DNA of 64,000 nucleotides, taken from assembly GCF_050624435.1 (NCBI RefSeq), contig NC_134542.1, forward strand, positions 13,723,497-13,787,496, in the 5' to 3' direction. This document shows positions 34,676-45,575 of the stretch, in pieces. Both the position numbers and the translations under genes were made by a program. The stretch comes from Tenrec ecaudatus (lineage: Eukaryota; Chordata; Mammalia; Afrosoricida; Tenrecidae). The notes below the pieces were generated by a model, which was not told the origin of the DNA, did no database searches, and was given only the letters and a program-made list of their open reading frames with translations. Positions within the stretch are counted from its first letter, which is position 1, and each line of letters begins with the position of its first letter.

Positions 34676-35290
34676 TCTGTTCCAAAATGTATTTTCATTA
34701 GCTAGAAAATGAACCAATGCATCTCAGATACCCGAGATGGCTCTGGGTATCTGGGGAGTGTGATGACACTAGGGCAGGGTCCTAGCACAGGAGGACTAGG
34801 GGCTAGGAGGCTTTACATCCAAGCAGAGGCTGGGCAGTGGTTTCCTGCTTAGGAATTCCACCAGCAGACTGGTGCAGGTTCAAACCAAATCCATGTTAAA
34901 GAAGGAAAGCAGACAATTCGTTAGAAGCCAAGACATAGTCCTTGCTGATTTTACATTGCGTCCTCCAGGCGGAAGCTGTTCTTTGGACCGATGTCCCATG
35001 GACTGGTCTAGCCTGGTGGGACAGAGAGGGACCATTAGGGTGAGGGTGGGGGGATGATGGAGAGCAGTGTGAAATCCCAGCCCTGCAGGCCTCCTGTATC
35101 ATCTGGCATGCCACTTCATGAAGTCTTCAGCTTTATTCCAGAAGCCCTCCTTGCCCCACAAATGATGTTCTGCAGCTTCAATATTCAGTGGATCATCCGA
35201 CATTCAAAAGATCAGTAAATAAGGAGTTTAATCTTCAAACAATATCCTTCAGCGTCCTTGTGGGACCCCAACTAGTGCCGTCAGTTGAAT
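34676..35290 (-). pseudogene. Candidate retrocopy of an unidentified transcript
   Basis: This stretch is richer in G+C than its surroundings. A run of T at about 34668-34675 would be the poly(A) tail of a minus-strand copy inserted at the break of the RTE element. Short gene-like runs occur on the minus strand ('[18 protein letters not shown]' near 35155-35205), but in different frames. I do not recognise the parent gene. It could instead be a further repeat. Low confidence. Confidence 0.3.
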
Positions 35291-35324
35291 GTTCTCAGTA
35301 AACTAGAGGTTCCCTGTTTCCTCC

Positions 35325-35845
35325 AGTTCCTAGGTGCTTCCGCGCCCCCCCCCCCGCCCCCACTACCGTGATCCGAATTCTACCTTGCAAGTCTGGATAG
35401 AGCAGAGGATGTACACTGGTGCAGATGGGAGCTGGAGGCACAGGGAATCCGGGGCACATGATACCTTCAGGACCAGGGGTGTGAGGGGCGATACTGGGAG
35501 GGTAGAGGGTGAGTGGGTTGGAAAGAGGGAACCGATTACAAGGATCTACATGTGACCTCCTCCCTGGGGGACGGACAACAGAAAAGGGGGTGAAGGGAGA
35601 CGCCGGATATGGCAAGATAGGACAAAATAATAATTTATAAATTATCAAGGACTCATGAGGGAGGGGTGAGCGGGGAGGGAGGGGAAAAAAGAGGACCGGA
35701 TGCCAGGGGTTTAAGTGGAGAGCAAATGCTTTGAAAATTATGAGGAAAAGAATGTACAGATGTGCTTTGTACAATTGATGTATGTGTATGTATGGATTGT
35801 GATAAGAGTTGTATGACTCCCTAATAAAATGTTAAAAAATATGCA
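35325..35845 (+). mobile_element. L1-like non-LTR family, 3' end, plus copy
   Basis: The copy is collinear with 43380-43865, from 'cagttcctaggtgcttcc' to the A-rich end after 'aataaaatgtt'. Conserved blocks are 'accttgcaagtctgg', 'ctggtgcagatgggagctgg' and 'ggatctacatgtgacctcc'. It abuts a minus-strand copy tail to tail. Confidence 0.8.
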
Positions 35846-35854
35846 AAAAATCAT

Positions 35855-36320
35855 TTTATTAGGGGCTCATACAACTCTTACCACAATCCATACATGCATC
35901 AATTGTGTAAAGCACATTTGTTCATTCATTGCCCTCATCCTCAAAACATTTGCTCTCCACCTAAGCCCCTGACATCAGCTCATTTTCCCCTCCCTCCCCG
36001 ATCCCCCCTCCTTCATGATCCCTTGATAATTTATAAATTACTATTTTGTCATATCTTGTGCTGCCGACATCTCCCTTGACCCACTTTTCTGTTGTCTGTC
36101 CCCCAGGAAGGAGGTCACATTGTAGATCCTTGTAATTGGTTCCCCTTTTCCAACCTACCCTCTCTGCACCCTCCCAGTATCGCCACTCTCACCACTGGTC
36201 CTGAAGGGATCATCCGTCCTGGATTCCCTGTGTTTTCAGTTCCTATCAGTACCAGTATACATCCTCTGGTCTAGCCAGATTTGTAGGGTAGAATTGTGAT
36301 CATGATAGTGGGGTGGGAGT
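35855..36320 (-). mobile_element. L1-like non-LTR family, 3' end, minus copy
   Basis: This is the complement of the same 3' end, beginning at 'ttttattaggggctcatac' and running back to 'gtggggtgggagtgg'. It is truncated at about 36320, where RTE sequence begins. With 35325-35845 it forms an inverted repeat with arms of about 460-500 bp and a centre of about ten bases. Confidence 0.8.
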
Positions 36321-36324
36321 GGAG

Positions 36325-36775
36325 AAAGCCATGGTATTTTCAATAGCCTCATATATATGTGAAAGTTGGACATTGAATGAAGACCAAAGAAGAATCTCCT
36401 CGTATGACTTAGGGTGCTGGAGAAGAATAGTGAAAGTACCATGGCCTGCTAAAAGACCAACCGATCTGCATTGGAAGAAGTAAGGCCAGAGTGCTCTGTA
36501 TAGACAAGGATGGAGAGCATTCGCCTTACCTACTCTGGGCGTGTTGTTGGGAGAGACCAGTATTGGAGAAGGACAATCATGTTTAGTTGCACAGCTGCGA
36601 AAAAGAGAAAGGGTCTCTAGAAGATGGACTGACACAGTGCCTGCAGCAATGGGCTCAAGTATAGGAGCAGTTATCAGTATGGTGCAGTACTAGGCATTGT
36701 TTTGTTCTGTCGTACATTAGGTCGCTATGGGTTGGACCTGACTTGATGGCACCCAATAACTGAACAAATTATTAG
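36325..36775 (+). mobile_element. RTE/BovB LINE 3' end
   Basis: The blocks are 'ccatggtattttcaatagcc', 'gaaagttggacattgaatgaag', 'gagagaccagtattggagaa', 'ttgttctgtcgtac' and the end 'acttgatggcacccaataac'. The matching order at 23640-24050 supports the call. Confidence 0.8.
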
Positions 36776-38842
36776 AGCCCAGTTTATTTTTTTATAACAT
36801 TAAATTGGAGTTGGCTGTTTTAGCTAGAAAATCACTACAATTTCATGCTAATAGAGACATGGTAGGTATTTGGATTTTACAATTTACCACTCTTAAATCT
36901 TGCACCATAATACACGTTTAGAATCAAAGCATCTGAACCTAATTGTTTCTTGAAGTGTGTATGGGGGGGGGGGGCGCTTTCCTTAGTTTCAATGTAGGAA
37001 GAACTTTTTCATTTTAGTCTTGTGATACTTAATGGGTTTCTTTGACCTATTTATGTATCATTTCCCATTCTCTATCAAATTATTACTCTCTGGTAATTGA
37101 ACAGTATAGCAGCCCCACAAGTAATCCTGTAATAGCTAATTCTTATACTTGAAAATTTGTTTCTTCTTGGAATAAAAGCTTGTTTCCAAATAGCAAACAG
37201 TACATATTTTTAAATGTACTCTAAGAAGCATCTTGGTGTAGAAAAAAAACATTTGCTTCAGTAATTTTCAAAGTCTCTCTTTCAATCTTACTTAAATAAA
37301 ATCTTTGATGGAATGGAGTGGGCCGACTTTGGCTCTCTTTTCGTTCCTAAAAATAACAGCTGGGGAGGGGGGAAAGGGACACGTGGGGGCTTGGGACCCT
37401 ATTATGTGCCAGGCACTGGTTTAAGCATTTTTTATCTCTACAATCAGACGGATTTCTTCTTTGTGTATCTCATGTTCTTGGACTTAACATTGTTGGATTT
37501 CCATGCCTGTGATCCTGATTTACTGTAACCACTTTGTTTTACATGTAGTAAATTTAAGCCTTTATGGAGCCTATTCTCAATTTCTAAGTGAGTTTCTTGT
37601 TTGAGAAGTCAGATGACAACAAATAACATTCTTCAATTTAGTTTTATGTTTCACATACATGTGCTGAGAATTATTTCTCTGTAGTAACTTTTTCTAGTAA
37701 CTATCCCCCTCCCCCCTCCCTATTTTTAGAAAGGAAAGGAGAAGAGGGAAAGTTTTAAGTAGTTGGTTTATGTGCTGTTTAGGATGTTTATGTTGGGGAG
37801 CTAATTGCCTATGGAAATGAATTTAGTTAACTTTGTGGTGAGTCTGGAATGTTTTATAAGCCAGTTATGTAAACAGATTTTTATAATAAAAGACTTTTTG
37901 TTTTGTTTCTTAGACATTCCTCACTAACTCCTTAATGGGCATATGTGAATGAGTGTAGAAAGATTTAAAAATACATACATTTATGAATAAAATAGGCTAT
38001 AAATATAATCACAGTGAATGACAAATGGTACATTCCTAGAAATAACTCTTGAGAAAGATTAAGTTCAAAGCCCATACTTATTGGATCTTTTCTGTCTTTC
38101 AGGCAAACTCCCTTAACAAAACAAAACACCCAGCATCATTCCTACCAGCAAGCAGTTCACAAGTTTTTAGTAGGGTAACCAGATTTGAAGTGGAATTGTT
38201 CTACTTGAGAAATTAAGGGCCCAAGAGAAGAGTATGTCATTTTTGTATGAATTTTAAAGGATTATTCAGATTTTATCATAGCAAAAGATAATCCCAGTAG
38301 AGAAAATGGCATGAGAAGAAAAGGCAGGTGGGTGTGACCATCATCAGGCAGATCAGTGTATATGGCAACATGGGCTTCACATGAATGCATGGACTATGAT
38401 AATGGTAAAATGTATTGGAATAGGTGTTGAGAAGTGGAGGAGTTGGGTTTTATTCTGGTCGTGGTTGTAGTCTTTGATGGTGGGAGCCACTAAAGGTTTT
38501 TAAGCTTCTAAACAGTGAGCATAGTGAAAAACATAGGTTAAAGGTGTCGCTTGAATGCTGTTTTCAGGGTTTAATTCTGCCATCTTGGGCTCTTTTTTCT
38601 AATTGGAGAAAATTGATGGAAGAAACTGAGGACCGAAGGCGACATTCTATCAAATTAACTTTTGTAGTTTCTGGAATGGATAGTAGACAGAATGGGGTGG
38701 GAGTGGGGGGTGAGCCGTGTGTGCAGTTCGTTTTTATGACTATGATTTGGGATCTACTTGACTATGAACAGGTCATCCCAAAAGCAATCGAGATTATGTT
38801 GAGTAAAGGAGTAGTGGGATGTGCAGGACATAAGGACTGGAA
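36776..38842. other. Intron 2, largely unassigned
   Basis: A 12-base G run lies at 36963-36974. 'ctattatgtgccaggcactgg' near 37400 looks like a MIR core. 38175-38520 may hold another old repeat ('agggtaaccagattt', then 'ctttgatggtgggagccactaaagg'). No gene is seen. Confidence 0.35.
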
Positions 38843-38955
38843 TACTGCATATAATTGTGTATAAGCCAAGGTTTTTAGCATATTTTTCATGATTTTTTGT
38901 GGTAAAATTAGGTGCCTTAGCTGATAGGTCAGCTTCTACTCAAGTGTATATGGTA
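38843..38955. mobile_element. Pogo/Tigger-type MITE with TA duplication
   Basis: The 109-bp element at 38845-38953 is flanked on both sides by TA (38843-38844 and 38954-38955). Its terminal inverted repeats resemble the ends of the larger element at 44504-45412 ('tataagcc' near one end and 'tgtatatgg' at the other). It has no coding sequence. Confidence 0.65.
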
Positions 38956-39179
38956 ACTTGCAATTTGCAAGATTTGGAAGAAAGATGTCTCCGGTTAGGG
39001 AGCATAACAGGTTTGAAGAAAGTGTTTCTGTTTAGCAGGTTCACCAGATTTAACTGCCTAAGCTGTGGAGTAGACTTTAAATACCGTGTGATGTTTTACT
39101 TGCTGGTGATGTTCTTTTTTGAATCACTAAACTTTTAAATTATCTTTGTGTCTCATACCATGAATGTAGTTAATACTCA

Positions 39180-41500
39180 AAATTGCCTATTGAAGTGAAT
39201 CTCTGGGAGTGATAGCAGCAGGCCACGTGGTATGTCAGACACAAGTGGGGTCACCCTGGTTAACACGTTTGGGCAGCGATTCTAGTCTAAGAACAGACTA
39301 AGAAAAAGAAATCTGTGGTCCTTCTGAAGGATTAGCTGGCAAACTCTGAAGAGCAGCAGACCCTTTCAGATACAGTGCTGGAGGGTGAGTGCCTCTGTTT
39401 GCAAGACGATGAACATCTGACTGCAAAGTTGAGTCGACTTTAATGATGTGGACGAGTCAAGCTTTTGAGATCTAAATTTACTGACCAGATACACTCAACA
39501 TGTGACCTAACAGCTGCAAACATCTATTAATAATTTGAACCTGGAATGTATGATGTATGAATCTAGGAAAATTGGAAGTCATCAAAAATTAAATGGAACT
39601 CAAAGATTGAAAGCCTAGACATTTGTGAACTGAAATGGACTGTTACTGGCCATCTGGGATTAGACAACCAAATAGTATACTGTGCATGGAATGACAATAT
39701 CAAGAGGCATGGAATCACAATCATCAGGGGGAAAAAAAAGATGTAACTTGAAATGCACTATTGACTTTCACAGGATAACATCTATACTACCTATAAGGTA
39801 GACCAGTTAAAACACTTAATGAAATTATACCCAACCAGTAAAGCCAGAGATGATGAAATTAAAGCACCTAGTCTAAAATGGATTGAATTTGCAGTCAAGT
39901 TGCTTTTATTATTATTGGCAATGGGAACGAAGAAGTTAGAAACGGGAAAGAACAGTAATTAGAAAATAATGGCCTTGGTGATAGAAATGAAGCTAGAGAT
40001 TACATGATAGAATTTTCCAACACACACCAATTACACACGCAGACCTCCCCAGATGGACAACTCAGGAATCTAATTACATCTGTGGGAAGAGACAAAGGAG
40101 AAGCTTTATATTATCAGCCAAAACAAGGCCAGGGACCAACTGTGGAGTTGCTCAGCCATTGCTCATATGCAAATTACAGTTGAAGCTGAAGAGAAAAGTA
40201 AAATACGTCCACAAAAAAAAACCAAAATATGTCTTGAGCATATCCCATCTGAGTTTAGAGAGCATATCAAGAAACTATTTGACACATAGAATATTTATGA
40301 ACAAAGAACAGATGAATTGTGAGATGGCATCAAAAACATTACATATGAAGAAAGCAAAAGGTCATTAAAATGAAAGAGAAGACCAAAGTGGGTGTTAGAA
40401 GAGAGTCAAAAAACACTCTTGAAAACAGAATAGCTAAAGTAACAAGAAGAAATTAAGTAAAAAGGCTTGACAGAAAATTTTACTGGATAAATCGGAAGAC
40501 AGTGAAGCGTTATAATGAAATATGCAAAAACTTTGAGTTAGAAAACCAAAGGAACATGTTTAGCATATCTCAATCTTAAAGAACTGAAGAAAGAAACCAA
40601 ACCTTGATTTGCAGTATTAAAGACTTAATGGGCAAAATACTGATGTCTAAGTTGCACTGAATGCATTGGTAAAAACAAACAAGGCTTTGAGAATTGACAA
40701 AATGCTAATTGAAGTGTTTCTACCAACTGATGCAGGACTGTCAATGTCAAAGTGTGTGACGAATGTTCTGACTGGAACTGATTCATATTTTCGCCCATTC
40801 TAAAGAAGGATGACCCAGCACAATGTGGAAATGAGCCACCTTGTTGATAACTCACGCAGGTAAAATTTTGCTGAAGCTTATTTAAAGCAGTGGTTTGCAG
40901 GACATCGACAGGTAGCTGCATGAAATTCAAACTGGATACAGAAGGGAAAGGTGGAACAAGGGCTATCATTCAAAGTCAGATGGATCCTGATTGAAACCAG
41001 AGAATACTGGAAAGATGATTACATGTGTTTTTTGACTATGCAAAGGCATTCAACTGTGGATCATAAACCACTGATAACATTGTATAACCTGTATAGAGGC
41101 AGTCCTTTGGACAATACAAACATAGTTTAAATCAGGAAAGGAATGTATCAGGATAGTATATATTCACAATTATTCAATCTGTGTGCTGAAGTAATAACCC
41201 AAGAAGCTGGACTATTTGAAGAACTCAGCATCAGGAATGGAGAAAGGCTCATCAACAACTTGAGATAAACAGATGATACAACTTTGTTTGCAGAAAGTAA
41301 ACAGAACTTGAAACACTTAAAGAAGATTGAAATTGTTAAAAGATTTTGTTTTATTAGGATCCATTATCAGCTCAATAAATCAAATACAGCAGACAAATCA
41401 AATAATGTATTGCATTGGGCAAATTGGCTGCACAAGACGCCATTAAATTTGTAAAGAGAATTTAAATTTTGTTGAGAAAAGGATATTATACAATTGTAGG
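39180..41500 (+). mobile_element. RTE/BovB LINE, longest copy, inactive
   Basis: The copy runs through leader-like sequence (39180-39540), endonuclease sequence (39540-40100) and reverse transcriptase (about 40880-41330). The RT region keeps an 'ACDYAKAFN'-like block near 41028-41053 and 'LFNLCAEVI' near 41175-41200. The catalytic block at 41263-41286 reads R-stop-TDDTTL, so the two aspartates remain but a stop (41266-41268) has replaced the tyrosine-alanine part. Many other stops are present. This clade is known in Afrotheria, ruminants and squamates. Confidence 0.85.
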
Positions 41501-41934
41501 TTGGCTATGAATTGTAATATATGAATTGCTGACTAACTGTGAATGATCGTTGGTCGCTGGGAAGCTATGGATGGCAGCGGGATTCCAAAGTCCACTCACA
41601 GGGTCCACACATGGATTAAGCCTCCAGTGACTCGTCTTAACCACAGATCGGCTATGTGAAGAGCCTTGCTATCATGCCGAGTACAGCATTTTGGTTGGTT
41701 GGTTTTATTCTGTACATGAAATCCAGGATCGATAGAACTATTGAGCAGTGACTGCATCAATGCTTTCATGAGCAGGGAAGGCGGTGGGGAGGTGAGGGTT
41801 GATGACAGTGGGTACAAGAAGGAAAAACATTCGGAGATTGTGGAGATGATTGTATGATTCTTACTAATCTGATTGAACTATTAAAATGTAGGCTATGTGA
41901 AAAATGTAGCTGTTGTTTTTTAAACTTTTTAAAA
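41501..41934. other. Intron 2, unassigned
   Basis: The block at 41599-41624 ('agggtccacacatggattaa') recurs at 11795-11820, which suggests a low-copy repeat. The minus-strand open frames here have no recognisable product. Confidence 0.35.
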
Positions 41935-43875
41935 AATAAAGGACCCCCTCCCCTCAGAAAAATGTATTTCAAAGGACAGCGTTGAATCTGCAGCTCCTGG
42001 AGAGAGACATAATTGATCGGAGCACACAGGAGCAGATGAACAGGGAGGAAGAGAGAGTGGAGCACATCCTGGCCCACCAGGCCATGAATATGATGTTCCC
42101 GATTAGAGCAGCCAGTTGACAGAGAGGAACGCATGGCTGGCCCCACTATGAGGCATGATGTCCCTAACTGACCCATAGTGTTACAGGGGACAACACTGGA
42201 GACACAGAATGGGAATCGTGCCCGCTGATCGCGCACACTGAGGCAAAACACTAAGGGGGTGCAATAGAAGAGCAAGGGAACAAAGCGATGAGGTCCCCAG
42301 GGAATGCTGAAGGTGGACTTTGGGGCCAGGGTGTGGTGCCCCAACAGACTGGACTGGAAAACACTCCTAAAAGCCAACAAACAGTCGTTGAACTAACTAC
42401 AAGCTTTTCTTTCTTGTGTTTTGTTTGTCATTGATTTGTTGTTGTTTTGTTGTATATTGTTACTTGGTTTTTCTGTCTTGTTTTTGTGCATGTTATTATC
42501 TCTGCAGGTCTGTCTAAATATGATAGGCTGGATGAACAATCTGGAGGAGAAAACAACGGGACTGACAGTTCTGGGGGGACATGGGAGAGGGGGAGGTGGG
42601 GGGAAAGGTAGTGGTGTTAACAAACCCAGAGACAATGGGAACAACAAGTGATCCAAATCACTGGTAAGGAGGGTGTGGGAGGCCTGGTAGGGCATGATCA
42701 AGGGTAATGTAACCAAGAGGAATTGCTGGAACCCTGGTGGGGACTGAGCATAATAGTGGGACAGGAGGAAAGTCAAAGGAAATAGAGGGAAAGAGCTGGG
42801 AGGCAAAGGGCATTTATGGAGGTGTAGATAAAGACATGTACATATGCAAATACATTTATATATGAAGATGAGGGAATAGATCTATGTGCATATATTTATA
42901 GGTTTAGTATTACGGTAGCAGATGGGCATTGGGCCTCCACTCAAGTACTCCCTCAATGCAAGAATACTTTGTTCTATTAAACTGGCATTCCATGATGCTC
43001 ACCTTCCCAATATGCTCGCCAAAGACAAAGCGGGTGCATAAGCAAATGTGGCAAAGAAAGCTGATAGTGCCCGGCTATTAAAAGATGTAGCGTCTGGGGT
43101 CTTAAAAGCTTGAAGGTAAACAAGCAGCCATCTAGCTCAGAAGCAAAGCCCACATGGAAGAAGCACACAAACCTGTGCGATCACGAGGTGTCGAAGGAAT
43201 CAGTTATCAGTCATCATCAGAACAAAAAAATCTTATCATAGTGAATGAGGACGGGAGTGCAGAGTGGAGACCCAAAGCACATTTGTAGGCCACTGGAGAT
43301 CACCTTACAGAAGGGTCTTGGGGAGGAGACGAGCCAGTCAGGGTGTGATGTAGCAACGATGAAACATACAACTTTCCTTCTAGTTCCTAAATGCTTCCCC
43401 CTCCTACCCCTCCCATTATCCTCCCAGTTCTACCTTGCAAGTCTGGCTAGACCAGAGGATATGCACTGGTACAGATAGGAGCTGGAAGCACAGGGAATCC
43501 AGGGCAGATGGTCCCTTCAGCACCAGGGGTGTGGGTGGCGATACTGGGAGGGTGGGTTGGAAAGGGGAAACCAATTACAAGGATCTACATGTGACCTCCT
43601 CCTTAGGGGATGGACAACAGAAAAGTGGGTGAAGGGAGACGTCGGAAGGGCAAGATAGGACAAAATAATAATTTATAAATTATCAAGGGTTCATGAGGGA
43701 GGTGCGGAAGGAGGGCAAAAATGAGCTAATGCCAGGGGCTTAGGTGGAAGGCAAATAAATGTTTTGAGAATGATGAGGGCAATGAATATACAAATGTGCT
43801 TTATAGAATTTATGCATGTATGGATTGTGATGAGTTGTATGAGCCCCTAATAAAACGATTTAAAAAATAAAATAG
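41935..43875 (+). mobile_element. Longest copy of the L1-like non-LTR family
   Basis: The copy is about 1.9 kb and ends in 'cccctaataaaacg' plus an A-rich tail. Six shorter copies in the window share parts of it, all but one reaching the same 3' end: 24946-25590, 35325-35845, 35855-36320, 46950-47607, 49416-49820 and 58217-58908. Shared 3' ends with variable 5' ends are typical of a LINE. Two of the copies have L1-type target sites. No reverse-transcriptase coding is visible, so this is probably the untranslated 3' part of an afrotherian L1. The long minus-strand frames at 41766-42806 are side effects of its composition. Confidence 0.7.
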
Positions 43876-44100
43876 TTTCACTTAAAGGACTAAGATGTAC
43901 CTAACCCAAACGCCGGTATTTTCAGCTGCCTTGTAAGCATGTGCAACTGGAACAAGAATAAAGAAGACTTGGCCAAAAATTGATACATTGGAATCATAGT
44001 GCTAGTGACAAATGTTGTGAGTGCCATGGACTTCCAGAAGAGGAAACAAATCTGTCTTGGGGGAAGTACAGCCAGAGTGCATCTCTTGTTCCCCCATAGT
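43876..44100 (+). mobile_element. RTE/BovB LINE fragment
   Basis: Blocks in order on the plus strand: 'aagaagacttggcca', 'gccatggacttccagaagag' and 'caaatctgtcttgggggaag'. They correspond to the region 36425-36490. Confidence 0.6.
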
Positions 44101-44501
44101 ACCTAGATAGCACCCTGCTTTGCTCATTGAGTGGATCAGTAAATATTTGAATTGCCTGTTTGGAGAGAAATGTACATATCCAGAATCTCATTTTTTTGAG
44201 TGTGTAAAGCAAAGAATTCTCTGCTAAGGGAACAATTTTGAAGTTTGAAATTGAAAGTAGCTTCTTTGAAATGTGATTACTCTGTTAGTAAAATTATCGA
44301 TAGCAGGGTTTTTTAATTTGATATAATAAAATGTTTTGCCTGTGGTAGTCATTTCATTGTTAACGATACTGGTATATAAGGTTTATTTTAAAAGTTGGTG
44401 AGCAATAATGAGAATAACTGTCAATCAAGAAAATATCAGGACGATTTTAATCATTTAAGGATCACTAGTTGTTAGCAGTTGGAATCAATTCAAAGGCAGA
44501 T
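44101..44501. other. Intron 2, no clear feature
   Basis: AT-rich sequence between two transposons, with no recognisable content. Confidence 0.35.
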
Positions 44502-44503
44502 TA

Positions 44504-45412
44504 CCATATATACTCACATATAAGCCAACCCAAGTATAAGCAGAGGTACCTAATTATTACCTAGGAAACCAGCAAAACTGATTGACTTGCGTATAAGCCT
44601 AGGGTGGGAAATGCAGAAGTTATTGGTGAGTTTCAATAATAAAAACAAATTAAAATAAAATTACTAAAAATTGAGATAACAGTGGGGTAATGTATTAGAA
44701 TATTTATTTTAAACAAAAAACAAATAAAAGGACAAGTCATTTAACTTTAGTAAACCACAGTAAGTGGAATATAGGTTCAACAAAAACAATAAGGTATCAA
44801 TAATGATAGCTTAAGAGTGAGTACTATTCCCTGAGCTCAATCAGCAACCAAGCTAAAATGGAAAGAGTTAAAATCCTTCAAAACTGGATTCCTCATCATC
44901 ATCAGTATCCCAATGCAGACCTTCAGCTGGTGTGAGGTCATCATAGACGCTGTCCTCACTGAGATCACTGTCATCACCATCACTGCTGTCATGTTCATAC
45001 AAAGCGCAGTCTTCATTGCCATCCGTAGCATTACTAATACTACATTTCTGGAAGGCACATCGCACCATGTCTTCTGCAATGTCTTCCCATGCATCTCGAA
45101 CCCACTTTGCATTAACTCTATGTCAGGCTTCATGAGATTTCTTCCTTTTGTTAGTCGGGCTTGACCAGATGACATCCATTCATGCCATGTCCTACGCACA
45201 CGATCTTTAAAAGGCTTATTCAAAGATACACGTCATAAGATGGCTCTGATTAGTTAGGTGTGAGTAAACAAACATTCAAAGCCCTGCAGTGTCAGCGGAG
45301 CTTTGAATGAACAGTGGAGAAATGGCAATCACCCGCGAGATGGGGGTTGGGGGAGGCAGCAAGATTTCCTTTTTTTGTCCTGAAAAATCGGCTTATACAT
45401 GAGTATATATGG
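44504..45412 (-). mobile_element. Pogo/Tigger-type DNA transposon with transposase remnant
   Basis: The terminal inverted repeats are 'ccatatatactcacatataa' on the left and its near complement on the right ('tacatgagtatatatgg'). TA precedes the left end (44502-44503), while the right flank reads TG, a decayed duplication. Inside, the minus strand encodes an acidic C-terminal tail of a pogo-family transposase. 'MVRCAFQKCSISNATDG' is followed by a run rich in D, E and S, at about 44870-45070. A second frame upstream resembles the preceding helix ('WHEWMSSG'). The catalytic domain is missing, so the 0.9-kb copy is an internal-deletion derivative. Confidence 0.75.
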
Positions 45413-45434
45413 TGGGTTTGGGTTAGGTTGTCAT

Positions 45435-45575
45435 CATTTAAGGAGCCCAGGTGTCACTTGATTGGTGAGTTTCAGGCTGCTAGCCAAAATAGTGGTCCAA
45501 ACCATCCAGCTGCTCCATGGAAGACAGATACAGGCAGTCTACTTTCGTAAAGATTTGCAGTCTTGGAATCCTGAT
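45435..45575 (+). mobile_element. AfroSINE
   Basis: The head 'aaggagcccaggtgtcacttgattgg' style block is followed by 'ccatccagctgctccatgg', 'caggcagtctactttcg' and 'taaagatttgcagtcttgg'. The 3' tail is missing. Confidence 0.7.

Noticed and set aside
35295-35774. A 159-codon minus-strand frame
   Set aside because: It is antisense to an L1-like 3' end, and similar proline-rich frames appear at each copy of that family (47226-47624 and 49632-49883).
41766-42806. Minus-strand frames of 204 and 137 codons
   Set aside because: They lie antisense to the longest L1-like copy, whose purine-rich plus strand lacks stops on the complement. No domain is visible.
44837-45223. A 128-codon methionine-rich frame on the minus strand
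   Set aside because: It is a shifted reading of the pogo-type transposase tail. The meaningful frame is the acidic one at 44868-45068.
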